A stretch of DNA of 64,000 nt, taken from contig NZ_CP015249.1 of assembly GCF_001632775.1 (NCBI RefSeq), positions 2,026,686 to 2,090,685 on the forward strand. Direction: 5' to 3'. The position numbers and the translations under genes are program-made. Positions 1-6,582 of this stretch are shown here, one piece after another. This DNA is from Dokdonella koreensis DS-123 (GTDB taxonomy: Bacteria; Pseudomonadota; Gammaproteobacteria; Xanthomonadales; Rhodanobacteraceae). The notes under the pieces are model-generated. The model worked only from the letters and a program-made list of their open reading frames with translations, made no database searches and was not told where the DNA came from. Each line of letters opens with the position of its first letter. Position 1 is the first letter of the stretch.

Positions 1-41
1 ATGGTTTCGCCGTGCTGCGCCGGCCGGGCGGTGGGCGATGA
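1..41 (+). CDS. 3' end of an upstream gene (partial)
   Basis: A reading frame enters from the left edge and stops with TGA at 39-41, overlapping the ATG of the next gene in an ATGA junction. Only about twelve residues are visible, so no function can be given. The translational-coupling style overlap is the only evidence that it is real. Confidence 0.3.
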   Translation, partial: GFAVLRRPGGGR

Positions 42-394
42 GCGAGGACATGGTGGTGCGGCTGGTGCCGCTGTCGCTGGACGATTTCATCGCCACCATG
101 ACACCGGCGCTGCTGGAGGAGCACGAGGCGCACCACGTGGGCGAGGGCGACATTGCGGTGCTGCGGCGGCGAATGATGCAAACGTTCCTGGAATCGCGCA
201 CGGAGCTGCTGGGGCGCTTCGACCGGCGTGCGCTGGTGGGTGAACTCGGCGAATGGCTGGACGCGGTGCTGGCGTATCGCAACGAGGTATGGTCGGAGGC
301 GGGCTATGCGGATTGCGCCTACCAGCGGCTGCTGACGGTGTTCCGCGCGGTGGAGGGGCGTCCGCGCCGGGCCAAGGGGCGCAGGCATGTGTAG
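38..394 (+). CDS. Hypothetical protein, 118 aa
   Basis: I do not recognise this small protein. It has no signal peptide or membrane segment. It is rich in Glu, Arg and Leu and reads as mostly helical, with an acidic N-terminal half and a basic tail (RRAKGRR) at the very end. The start is chosen because its ATG overlaps the stop of an upstream frame (ATGA at 38-41), suggesting it is the last gene of an operon that begins outside the window. About 260 bp with no recognisable gene follow before the transporter gene. Confidence 0.5.
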   Translation: MSEDMVVRLVPLSLDDFIATMTPALLEEHEAHHVGEGDIAVLRRRMMQTFLESRTELLGRFDRRALVGELGEWLDAVLAYRNEVWSEAGYADCAYQRLLTVFRAVEGRPRRAKGRRHV

Positions 395-654
395 GCGCCG
401 GTGTACCGCCACGATGCACGCGCCATCCGACGCGGATGCGGTGTTCGTAATGCACGCATCCCCGCGCGTACACGGGGCATTTCTCGCTCCCGCGCGCGCC
501 ATCGGGCTGCGCTTGCGGCAGGCCTGGGGCAGGGGCGTGCCGCGAAGGGGCGGGCATCGATGCGTCGCCTCTGGAGGGGCGATGCAGGCCGGGTCGGCGT
601 CTGCGCCGGCGGAACTGGTACGCTCGCGCATCACATCCGTGGGGGAGGGGCTGG

Positions 655-1512
655 ATGAATGCTTCGCTGTTGACGAACCTGCTGCTGCCGCTGGCCCTGG
701 GCGTGATCATGCTGGGGTTGGGGCTGGGCCTGACGATCGACGATTTCAAGCGCGTCGCGCGTTATCCGCGGGCGGTGCTGATCGGCCTGGTCCTGCAGAT
801 TGGCGTGCTGCCGTGGGCGGCCTTCGCGCTGGCGCTGCTGTTCAAGCTGCCACCGGAACTGGCGGTGGGGCTGATGCTGCTGGCGGCGTCGCCGGGCGGC
901 GCCACGGCGAACATCTACAGCCACCTGGCGCGCGGCGACGTGGCGCTGAACATCACGCTGACGGCGGTCAACAGCGTGCTGTGCCTGCTGACGCTGCCGA
1001 TCATCCTCAACCTCGCCCTGGAGTACTTCCTCGGCGCCGGCCAGTACGTGCCGCCGCCAGTGCAGAAGATCGTCGAGGTCGCGGTCATCATCCTGTTGCC
1101 GGTCGCGATCGGCATGCTGGTCCGCTCGCGTGCACCGGCCTTTGCCGAGCGCATGGAGAAACCCATCCGGCTGCTGTCGGTGCTGGTGCTGGCGCTGCTG
1201 ATCGTGGCCGCGGTGGCCGGCGAGTGGCAGACGCTGCTGTCGTTCTTCGCGGCGGTCGGTGTGGCCTGCCTGCTGTTCAACCTGGTCAGCATGGGCAGTG
1301 GCTACCTGGCGCCGCTGGCCCTGAAGCTGCCGCGCCGGCAGGCCACGGCGATCGCGATGGAGATCGGCATCCACAACGGCACGCTGGCGATCTACATCGC
1401 GCTCAATGTGCTGGGCAATGCCACGATGTCGATCCCGGCTGCGCTGTACAGCCTGATGATGTTCCTCACGGCGGGCGTGTTTGCGTTCTGGCTGAACCGC
1501 CGCAGGGACTGA
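655..1512 (+). CDS. Bile acid:sodium symporter (BASS) family transporter
   Basis: A 285-residue polytopic inner-membrane protein of the BASS/SBF family (ten-helix fold in the family), which couples sodium to uptake or efflux of organic anions. Hydrophobic segments run from residue 5 to the C-terminus. The family's conserved crossover regions are visible: the small-residue stretch around residues 79-90 (AASPGGATAN) and a second around 240 (EIGIHNGTLA), which line the substrate and sodium sites in structurally known members. It is close to full length for a bacterial BASS protein. A purine-rich GGGGGAGGGG stretch just upstream can act as the ribosome-binding site. The substrate cannot be told from sequence and no linked metabolic gene helps. 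Confidence 0.9.
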   Translation: MNASLLTNLLLPLALGVIMLGLGLGLTIDDFKRVARYPRAVLIGLVLQIGVLPWAAFALALLFKLPPELAVGLMLLAASPGGATANIYSHLARGDVALNITLTAVNSVLCLLTLPIILNLALEYFLGAGQYVPPPVQKIVEVAVIILLPVAIGMLVRSRAPAFAERMEKPIRLLSVLVLALLIVAAVAGEWQTLLSFFAAVGVACLLFNLVSMGSGYLAPLALKLPRRQATAIAMEIGIHNGTLAIYIALNVLGNATMSIPAALYSLMMFLTAGVFAFWLNRRRD

Positions 1513-1535
1513 AACCCCGTTCAACGTCGTGCTGC

Positions 1536-1553
1536 GCGCGCCTTCCGGCGCGC
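1536..1553 (+). terminator. Candidate hairpin after the BASS gene
   Basis: A perfect 7-bp GC stem (GCGCGCC / GGCGCGC) with a TTCC loop lies about 25 bp after the BASS stop codon. No T-run follows, so it could be a weak terminator or only an RNA-stabilising hairpin. Confidence 0.3.
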
Positions 1554-1705
1554 ATGCGGCGCTCGAAATGCGCAGGTGCCGGCACGGGCACTGCGCTTTT
1601 CGCGTCCCTCCCGTGCCGCCGGCTGCGCGCGCGACGGGCTTCGAGCAGGTGCCATGTGCACGCCGGCGTGTGCGGCCGGTGCTGCCCGCTTGAGGAGCAA
1701 GGGCC

Positions 1706-1984
1706 ATGAACAGGACGACGACGCCGGTGGTGGCGGGCCACTACCGGCTTTCCGAGGATGCCTATGTGAGGCTGGGCCAGCTGCGCGACGAGCTGCGGCT
1801 GCTGGAAACGCTGACCCGTCCGCGCGCGGCGGCGGACGACGGGCCGGACGCCACGCTGGCGCTCGCGCCGCGGGCGCTGGCGCAGTGCTTCGGCACGCTG
1901 GCGGCACGGGTGGACGCGTGCCTGGACGAGGCGACCTCGTTGTCGGCGCGGACGGGGCAGCCGCGGGGTGAGGGCGCGCATTGA
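1706..1984 (+). CDS. XAC0095 family small protein
   Basis: A 92-residue soluble protein resembling the XAC0095 family, a group of small proteins of unknown function typical of Xanthomonadales. Family-like features seen are the YRLSEDAY opening after a short leader, a helical region with LRDELRLLETL, and the ALAPRALAQCFG and DACLDEAT segments. The start ATG sits seven bases after GAGGAG, a good ribosome-binding site. Its 3' part from about codon 53, and more than 100 bp of downstream sequence, recur at 6061-6287 on the far side of the exoprotein island, so this locus took part in a duplication. No role is known and the neighbours do not suggest one. Confidence 0.7.
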   Translation: MNRTTTPVVAGHYRLSEDAYVRLGQLRDELRLLETLTRPRAAADDGPDATLALAPRALAQCFGTLAARVDACLDEATSLSARTGQPRGEGAH

Positions 1985-2090
1985 AATTGCGGAATGGCCC
2001 GTCTCGCGCCATGCCAGGATCAAGATCGGCGGCGCGCGGTACTTGCATGGCGTGGCGTGCAAGTCGGCCGCCATGCGAACTGGGATCGTC
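1862..2090 (+). repeat. Direct repeat, left copy (DR-L)
   Basis: About 230 bp covering the last 40 codons of the XAC0095-like gene and the sequence after it are repeated at 6061-6287 in the same orientation, with scattered substitutions and small indels. Long blocks remain identical, for example around 1994-2031 against 6190-6227. The two copies bracket the lower-GC exoprotein island. Confidence 0.85.
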
Positions 2091-2165
2091 GGGGCACGGC
2101 TGAGTCAGGAGTCTCCAGGGACATTCCACACTGCAGACCGTCCTCGTACACGTACGGGCCTCCCG

Positions 2166-2789
2166 TCATGCCCTGTAAGTTCGGACAAGGATGGGCGTCA
2201 GCAGCAGACCGATTCCGAGGAGGAACCAACCGGTCGGAGACAGCGCCGGAACCGCAACCGGCGCTGGCGGCTCCGCTGCGATGAACGTGTAGTCGAAGCG
2301 ATTGTTGCTCGGGTTGATGTCATCCTCGTTGGGGTTGAGGGTCTCCCAGTAGGTGGCGAAGTCCGCTTGTGTCGACGGCAGGATCCGGAGCCGATAGACG
2401 CACGTCCGCGATTCCCCGGGACCGATGGCATCGAAATAGTACGTGAACAAAAATGCGATTCCACCGCCGGGAACGCCGGGAATAGGCTCGGTTACATGCG
2501 CATACGCGGTGCATCCGGTGGCCGGCTCGAAGAGCACAAAAGGTGCAGGACGATCCACGAGGTCGTACGGCTTTTCGAGGATAACGATTGACTGTTGATT
2601 GGGCAGCATCGCTCCAGCGGTTTCCGGCCCGGCGTTGTGCACGGTCATCGTGACGGTGACGATGCCGCCCGGAACGAACGGCTCGGGAGATGTCGTGACG
2701 CTAACCGAAAGATCAACCTGGGGGCGCGCGCCAGCGACCGCCGGGACCGAAGCCATGCAGGCAAGGACAGCCACCAGGCGAACGTACAT
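2166..2789 (-). CDS. Secreted DUF11-like protein with IPTL-CTERM tail (copy 1)
   Basis: A 207-residue exported protein. It starts with a signal peptide (residues 1-21, ending AVAGA), followed by one Ig-like DUF11/CARDB-type beta domain whose first strands read VDLSVSVTTSP and VTMTVHNAGP. A central Cys pair lies in ATGC and RTCVYR. The C-terminus is an IPTL-CTERM-type signal: VPALS-x2-GW, a hydrophobic helix, then RTYRA. In the known family such tails are processed by a dedicated exosortase (XrtH type) so the protein is released or anchored at the cell surface. The ATG at 2789 is chosen because it begins the signal peptide; an upstream in-frame ATG would add 48 residues read from the repeated spacer. 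Its particular function is unknown. Confidence 0.8.
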   Translation of the reverse strand: MYVRLVAVLACMASVPAVAGARPQVDLSVSVTTSPEPFVPGGIVTVTMTVHNAGPETAGAMLPNQQSIVILEKPYDLVDRPAPFVLFEPATGCTAYAHVTEPIPGVPGGGIAFLFTYYFDAIGPGESRTCVYRLRILPSTQADFATYWETLNPNEDDINPSNNRFDYTFIAAEPPAPVAVPALSPTGWFLLGIGLLLTPILVRTYRA

Positions 2790-2869
2790 TGTGGTGGTCG
2801 GCGTCTGCGTAGTAGGAGCTCTTGGGCCAGCCGACTGCAGATCGTCCTCGTAAACGCGGGGGCCTTCCG

Positions 2870-3511
2870 TCACGCCCGGTAAGTTCGGAGAAAGACGGGC
2901 GTTAGCAGAAGGCCGAATCCAAGCAGGAACCAACTGGCCGGAGACAGCGCCGGAACCGCAACCGGCGCTGGCGGCTCCGCTGCGACGAACGTGTAGTCGA
3001 AGCGATTGTTGCTCGGGTTGATGTCATCGTCGTTGGGACTGGTGGTCAGCCAGTCTGTGGCGAAGTCTTCCTGTGTCGATGGCAAGAACCGGACCCGATA
3101 GACGCACGTCCTGGATTCCCCAGGACCGATGGCGTCGAAGTAGTACAAGAACAAGTAGGCAAGTCCTCCGCCAGGAAGACCAGGGATCGGCTCGGTTTCC
3201 CGCGCATACGCGTTACATCCCGTGGCTGGCTCGAAGAGCACAAAGGGCGGGGGGCGGTCCACGATGTCGTAGCCCCTCTCGAGAACAATGATCGACTGTT
3301 GATCAGGTAGCGTTGCTCCCGCGGTGTCCGGCCCGGCGTTGTGCACGGTCATCGTGACGGTGACGATACCTCCCGGCACGAATGGCTCGGGAGACGTCGT
3401 GACGCTGACGGAAAGATCGACCTGGGGACGTGCCCCAGCTATCGCCGAGACCGAGGCCACGCAGGTAAGGACAGCGCCCAGGCGAGCGCATACTGAGATT
3501 GACGAAGCCAT
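2870..3511 (-). CDS. Secreted DUF11-like protein with IPTL-CTERM tail (copy 2)
   Basis: A 213-residue paralog of the genes on both sides, in the same orientation. It has a signal peptide (residues 1-27, ending AIAGA), the same DUF11-like domain with TMTVHNAGPDTAGA, and a C-terminal VPALSPASW motif, hydrophobic helix and RTYRA. Copies differ mostly in the middle (the residues after QQS/ERS and the region before the conserved NPSNNRFDYTF), while the secretion signals stay constant. That pattern suits diversifying surface proteins but has not been tested. The start is the ATG of the signal peptide. Confidence 0.8.
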   Translation of the reverse strand: MASSISVCARLGAVLTCVASVSAIAGARPQVDLSVSVTTSPEPFVPGGIVTVTMTVHNAGPDTAGATLPDQQSIIVLERGYDIVDRPPPFVLFEPATGCNAYARETEPIPGLPGGGLAYLFLYYFDAIGPGESRTCVYRVRFLPSTQEDFATDWLTTSPNDDDINPSNNRFDYTFVAAEPPAPVAVPALSPASWFLLGFGLLLTPVFLRTYRA

Positions 3512-3590
3512 CGCTACACGTCCGCCTATAGTCGGTGCTGCTTGGGCAAGCTGATTGCAGATCGTCCTCGCAAACGCGGGGGGCCTTCCG

Positions 3591-4232
3591 TCACGCCCGG
3601 TAAGTTCGGACAAGGACGGGCGTCAGCAGCAGGCCCAAGCCAAGCAGGAGCCAGCCGGTCAATGACAGCGCGGGAACCGCAACCGGCGCTGGCGGCTCCG
3701 CTGCGATGAACGTGTAGTCGAACTGATTGTTGTTCGGGTTGGTGTCATCGTCGTTGGCGCTGGAGATACGCCAGTTAGTGGCGAAGTCTGCCTGGGTCGA
3801 TGGCAAGAACCTGACCCGATAGACGCACGTTCTGGACTCTCCAGAACCCACCGTGTCGAAGTAGTACGAGAACAAATACGTAAGTCCCCCTCCGGGAAGG
3901 CCAGGAATCGGTTCGCTCTCTTGAGCGTACGCCGAACACCCCGTGGCCGGCTCGAAGAGCACAAAGGGCGGGGGACGCTCCACGATGCCGTACGGCTTTT
4001 CGCGCACGATGACCGATCGTTCGTTGGGGAGCGTCGCTCCCGCAGCGTCCGGCCCGGCATTGTGCACGGTCATCGTGACGGTGACGATGCCGCCCGGCTC
4101 GAACGGCACAGGTGATGTCGTGACACTGACGGAAAGATCGACCTTGGGACGTGCCCCGGCGATCGCCGAGACCGAGGCCACGCAGGCAAGGAAAGCCCCG
4201 AGGCGAGCACACACTTTGACCGAGGGAGCCAT
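3591..4232 (-). CDS. Secreted DUF11-like protein with IPTL-CTERM tail (copy 3)
   Basis: The third tandem paralog, 213 residues, with signal peptide (residues 1-27), DUF11-like domain and IPTL-CTERM-type tail VPALSLTGW plus a hydrophobic helix and RTYRA. The aligned ATG at 4232 is preferred over one at 4235 because it gives the same N-terminus as copy 2. It is the first of the three in the direction of transcription and begins just 13 bp beyond the stop of the metalloprotease frame, so the protease and the three paralogs are probably one transcription unit. In the window only the 1961-residue protein shares this kind of tail. Confidence 0.8.
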   Translation of the reverse strand: MAPSVKVCARLGAFLACVASVSAIAGARPKVDLSVSVTTSPVPFEPGGIVTVTMTVHNAGPDAAGATLPNERSVIVREKPYGIVERPPPFVLFEPATGCSAYAQESEPIPGLPGGGLTYLFSYYFDTVGSGESRTCVYRVRFLPSTQADFATNWRISSANDDDTNPNNNQFDYTFIAAEPPAPVAVPALSLTGWLLLGLGLLLTPVLVRTYRA

Positions 4233-4245
4233 CATTGCGCGTCGC

Positions 4246-5121
4246 CTAGTAGGTGATTCCCGGACAAACCGACGGCTCATCGAAGCCGCTTGCAAAGATG
4301 CGCTCGGGCCGTGTACGGAATGCAGCGGTTCCCGGTATCAGGTTGCGCAGCGTACGCGCGTTATCGGCAGTGGCTGCGTTACCGGTAGGAACGCCGTTGT
4401 AGTTGATGTTCGGATTCGAGAACTGAAGCAGCCGAATCGGATAGTGAGTGGGATCGGAGTAGAACCTTTGCGCCATGATGGTCTCGAAGCCATTCGTTGT
4501 CGACGAGAAGCCATAACCAAAGGAGTATGGATACGAGGCCACATCCCGCGGAATCACATCGCTGAAGTGGTGTTCGGCGCCCAGCACATGCCCAAGCTCG
4601 TGCGTAGCGATCTGCACCGCTGTGCATTCGACGGTATCCAGGTAGGTCGCCCATTCGGAGAACTGGGCGCCAATGTCGCAACCGGACGTGGCGTCCGGAT
4701 AGGTACAGCCGTACCGCTGAACATTGGCAATGCCGCAAGGGCCGAGGTTCGTCTGCGTGTCGAATAGGGTGGAAACGACATCCGCACCGACTGCGTTTCG
4801 ATATGCCCTTATGTTGAGACTGGAAGTAATGTTGTCAAGATTCAGGAGGGGGTTTCGACCATCGCCGTTGTAAGGGATCAGCGTGTACCCGTTCAGCCGC
4901 GTCACCGTCGCCACGCCGATTCGCGCGGGAATCCCACTGTTGGCGAACGCATCATTCGTATCCTCTATGCGCTGGTGGATTGCGGCCACGATGCCCGCGG
5001 TATCCCGACAGTCGGCCGGATTTCCACCGGCGCGCCGACGCGCTTCCTCGTTGAACAGGAAAAGCATGTCCAGGTCCGCAACGCCAGCGCCAGCCGGCTG
5101 CTGGGGCTCGATGCGCATCAA
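4246..5121 (-). CDS. Secreted metzincin-type zinc metalloprotease, catalytic part
   Basis: This frame holds the catalytic domain of an extracellular zinc protease. The motif HELGHVLGAEHH (about residues 173-184 of this frame) matches the metzincin signature HExxHxxGxxH, giving three zinc-binding histidines and the general-base Glu. A conserved Met follows in TIMAQRFY, a plausible Met-turn. Several Cys (CGI, YGC, SGCD, VEC) suit a disulfide-stabilised exoprotein. The C-terminus has IFASGFDE, the tail motif shared with three other exoproteins in this window, followed by eleven more residues. The coordinates begin at an in-frame TTG, but the coding sequence clearly continues upstream in this frame to about 5205. 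It should then join the signal-peptide frame 4952-5728 if one base is restored near 5203. I read the two as one gene. Confidence 0.75.
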   Translation of the reverse strand: MMRIEPQQPAGAGVADLDMLFLFNEEARRRAGGNPADCRDTAGIVAAIHQRIEDTNDAFANSGIPARIGVATVTRLNGYTLIPYNGDGRNPLLNLDNITSSLNIRAYRNAVGADVVSTLFDTQTNLGPCGIANVQRYGCTYPDATSGCDIGAQFSEWATYLDTVECTAVQIATHELGHVLGAEHHFSDVIPRDVASYPYSFGYGFSSTTNGFETIMAQRFYSDPTHYPIRLLQFSNPNINYNGVPTGNAATADNARTLRNLIPGTAAFRTRPERIFASGFDEPSVCPGITY

Positions 5122-5728
5122 TGTAGCGTCCTGAGCCTCCGCGGCGCTGAGCGCCGGAACGGGGCGAGCCAGGTCCTGCTGGGGGGCGAGAATCTCCGCG
5201 TCTCTCGAAGCCTTCGTCGCTGCGGAAGTACGCCATGCGGAGCTCCTTCATCTGGCTCCATTGGATCTCAAAGCGTCCCTTGGGCCCCCAGATGACGCCG
5301 ACCGCATGGCCGAGATGCACCGTCAGGCGCAAGAAGTAGTCGTTGCCCTTTCCGATCCAGGTGTAGGAGAACTTGTTCGCTGGCAGCCCCGGGTAGGGAA
5401 TCAGCTCGCAAGCGCTGACGTCGCCCTGGCTGCAGGCCCAGGCGTCGCGCTCGGCGAAGCCTTCGCGGCGGATCATGCGTTCAAGCGTCAAGGTGGCTAC
5501 GACATCACCGAGCTCGCGCGGAATCTGTACCAGCACTTCGCTCGGCATGCCTGCCAGGCCCACGACGTCGAGCGTCGAATCGTACACCGCAAGGGAATCC
5601 GGCGGAGGAGGCGAGTTGTTCGATCCCGAGTGCGTGATATGCGTGAAAAGAGACAGTGGCGCTGCCTGCACAACAGGCAGGCCAAAGAAAAAACACAGCG
5701 TGATGAGCGCGACTATTTTTGTTTGCAT
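4952..5728 (-). CDS. 5' part of the same metalloprotease gene (signal peptide and propeptide), frameshifted
   Basis: The ATG at 5728 starts a clear signal peptide (MQTKIVALITL... ending VQAAP) and about 170 residues of propeptide-like sequence. After the acidic stretch SDEGFE, at about 5204, this frame turns into low-quality Arg/Gly/Pro-rich translation, while the other frame takes up a sensible sequence (RDAEILAPQQDLARPVPAL) leading into the protease domain. The real protein would be about 490 residues: signal, propeptide, metzincin domain and GFD tail. Only the portion from 5728 to about 5204 is likely genuine. The cause may be a sequencing indel or a real mutation. Programmed frameshifting is possible but nothing specific supports it. 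Confidence 0.6.
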   Translation of the reverse strand: MQTKIVALITLCFFFGLPVVQAAPLSLFTHITHSGSNNSPPPPDSLAVYDSTLDVVGLAGMPSEVLVQIPRELGDVVATLTLERMIRREGFAERDAWACSQGDVSACELIPYPGLPANKFSYTWIGKGNDYFLRLTVHLGHAVGVIWGPKGRFEIQWSQMKELRMAYFRSDEGFERRGDSRPPAGPGSPRSGAQRRGGSGRYIDAHRAPAAGWRWRCGPGHAFPVQRGSASARRWKSGRLSGYRGHRGRNPPAHRGYE

Positions 5729-6060
5729 GATATCTCCCTGGCCTTCGTTCACCGCGAAGCGGCGGACTGGAATGTAGACCTGCTATCGTTTCAGTCCGGC
5801 GTTGGAACGATCAGATTCCCTCTCTTGCGCGACCGATTTGTACTCGAGCTTCCGGTCAGCTTGGCCAAAGAGTATGCCCGTCAATACAGGTGCGCTATAC
5901 CCTACAGCTTCCTGCGTCAGATGCCCAAGTTGCGGGGCGACTCTGTCCGCTCGAACATCGCATCGGCCTGCATAGATGTGGATGTCCGGAGCTGCCAGCC
6001 TTCATCGTCGCCAGCAGTTCCCTGGTTATCGAGCGAGTCTCCGGTGTAGGGCATTGCCAC
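5729..6060. other. Intergenic, no gene recognised
   Basis: About 330 bp of mixed, relatively AT-rich sequence lie between the metalloprotease start and the right direct repeat. Short frames run through it but none has a start, ribosome-binding site or recognisable product. Promoters for the minus-strand protease should lie here. I see no clear -35/-10 pair. Confidence 0.5.
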
Positions 6061-6183
6061 CTGGCGCCGCGGGCGCTGGCGCAGTGCTTCGGCACGCGTG
6101 AGGCACGGATGGACGTGTGCCTGGATGAGGCAACCTGGCTGTCGGCACGGACGGGGAAGCCGCGTGGTGTAGGCATGCATTGA
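6061..6183 (+). pseudogene. Truncated copy of the XAC0095-like gene
   Basis: The translation LAPRALAQCFGT..., CLDEATWLSARTGKPRG to a TGA at 6181-6183 matches the last 40 or so residues of the 92-aa protein at 1706-1984. The N-terminal half is absent: upstream sequence in frame is unrelated. It is a 3' fragment left by duplication or by insertion of the island. Confidence 0.8.
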
Positions 6184-6287
6184 AATCGGGAATGGCCCGT
6201 CTCGCGCCATGCCAGGATCAAGATCGGCGGCGCGGTGCTTGCATGGCGTGCGGTGCAGATCGGCCGCCGTGCGGACTGGGATCACGT
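6061..6287 (+). repeat. Direct repeat, right copy (DR-R)
   Basis: Right-hand partner of the repeat at 1862-2090, same orientation, carrying the truncated XAC0095-like 3' end plus the common downstream sequence. Similarity fades after about 6287. The intact gene lies at the left copy only. Confidence 0.85.
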
Positions 6288-6411
6288 AGCGGCGAATCGG
6301 TCGACGCGTCGCCGCGGTGAAAGCGCGCACCGCCACCAAGATCGCGCTCATCGGTGACCTCGTTTGCGGTGACTGGCGCCATCGACGGCTCACAGGGCTC
6401 GAACGAGCGAA

Positions 6412-6442
6412 AGCCAGAGCGGCTTGCAAAGCCGCTCTGGCT
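6412..6442 (-). terminator. Strong hairpin downstream of the 1961-aa surface protein gene
   Basis: A perfect 14-bp inverted repeat (AGCCAGAGCGGCTT / AAGCCGCTCTGGCT) with a three-base loop lies about 140 bp past the stop of the minus-strand gene. It lacks a clear U-tract, so it may be a Rho-independent terminator without a tail, a 3'-stabilising hairpin or a palindromic repeat. The rest of 6288-6582 holds no recognisable gene. Confidence 0.45.
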
Positions 6443-6582
6443 CAGGAGTGCCACCACGTCGCGCATGCAAGCGCTTGACGTGAAGAAGACGCCGCGGCTG
6501 TTTTCGCTAGCCGCGGCAGAACGCCCGGTAGTGCAAACCACTCGATCTTTCAGGCGGCGAGATCGAGCGCAGCCGTTGCGGG

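Larger units (their letters stand above)
2140..4232 (-). repeat. Three tandem units of about 0.7 kb
   Basis: Three head-to-tail units with a period of roughly 710-720 bp each hold one complete exoprotein gene plus a near-identical spacer (compare 2140-2170, 2840-2875 and 3557-3600). The units are diverged through most of their length but nearly identical in the secretion tail and 3' flank. They are gene duplications rather than a non-coding repeat family. Confidence 0.85.

Noticed and set aside
2166-6287. An insertion sequence or integrative element with its own recombinase
   Set aside because: Despite the flanking repeats, no transposase or integrase frame and no terminal inverted repeats are seen.
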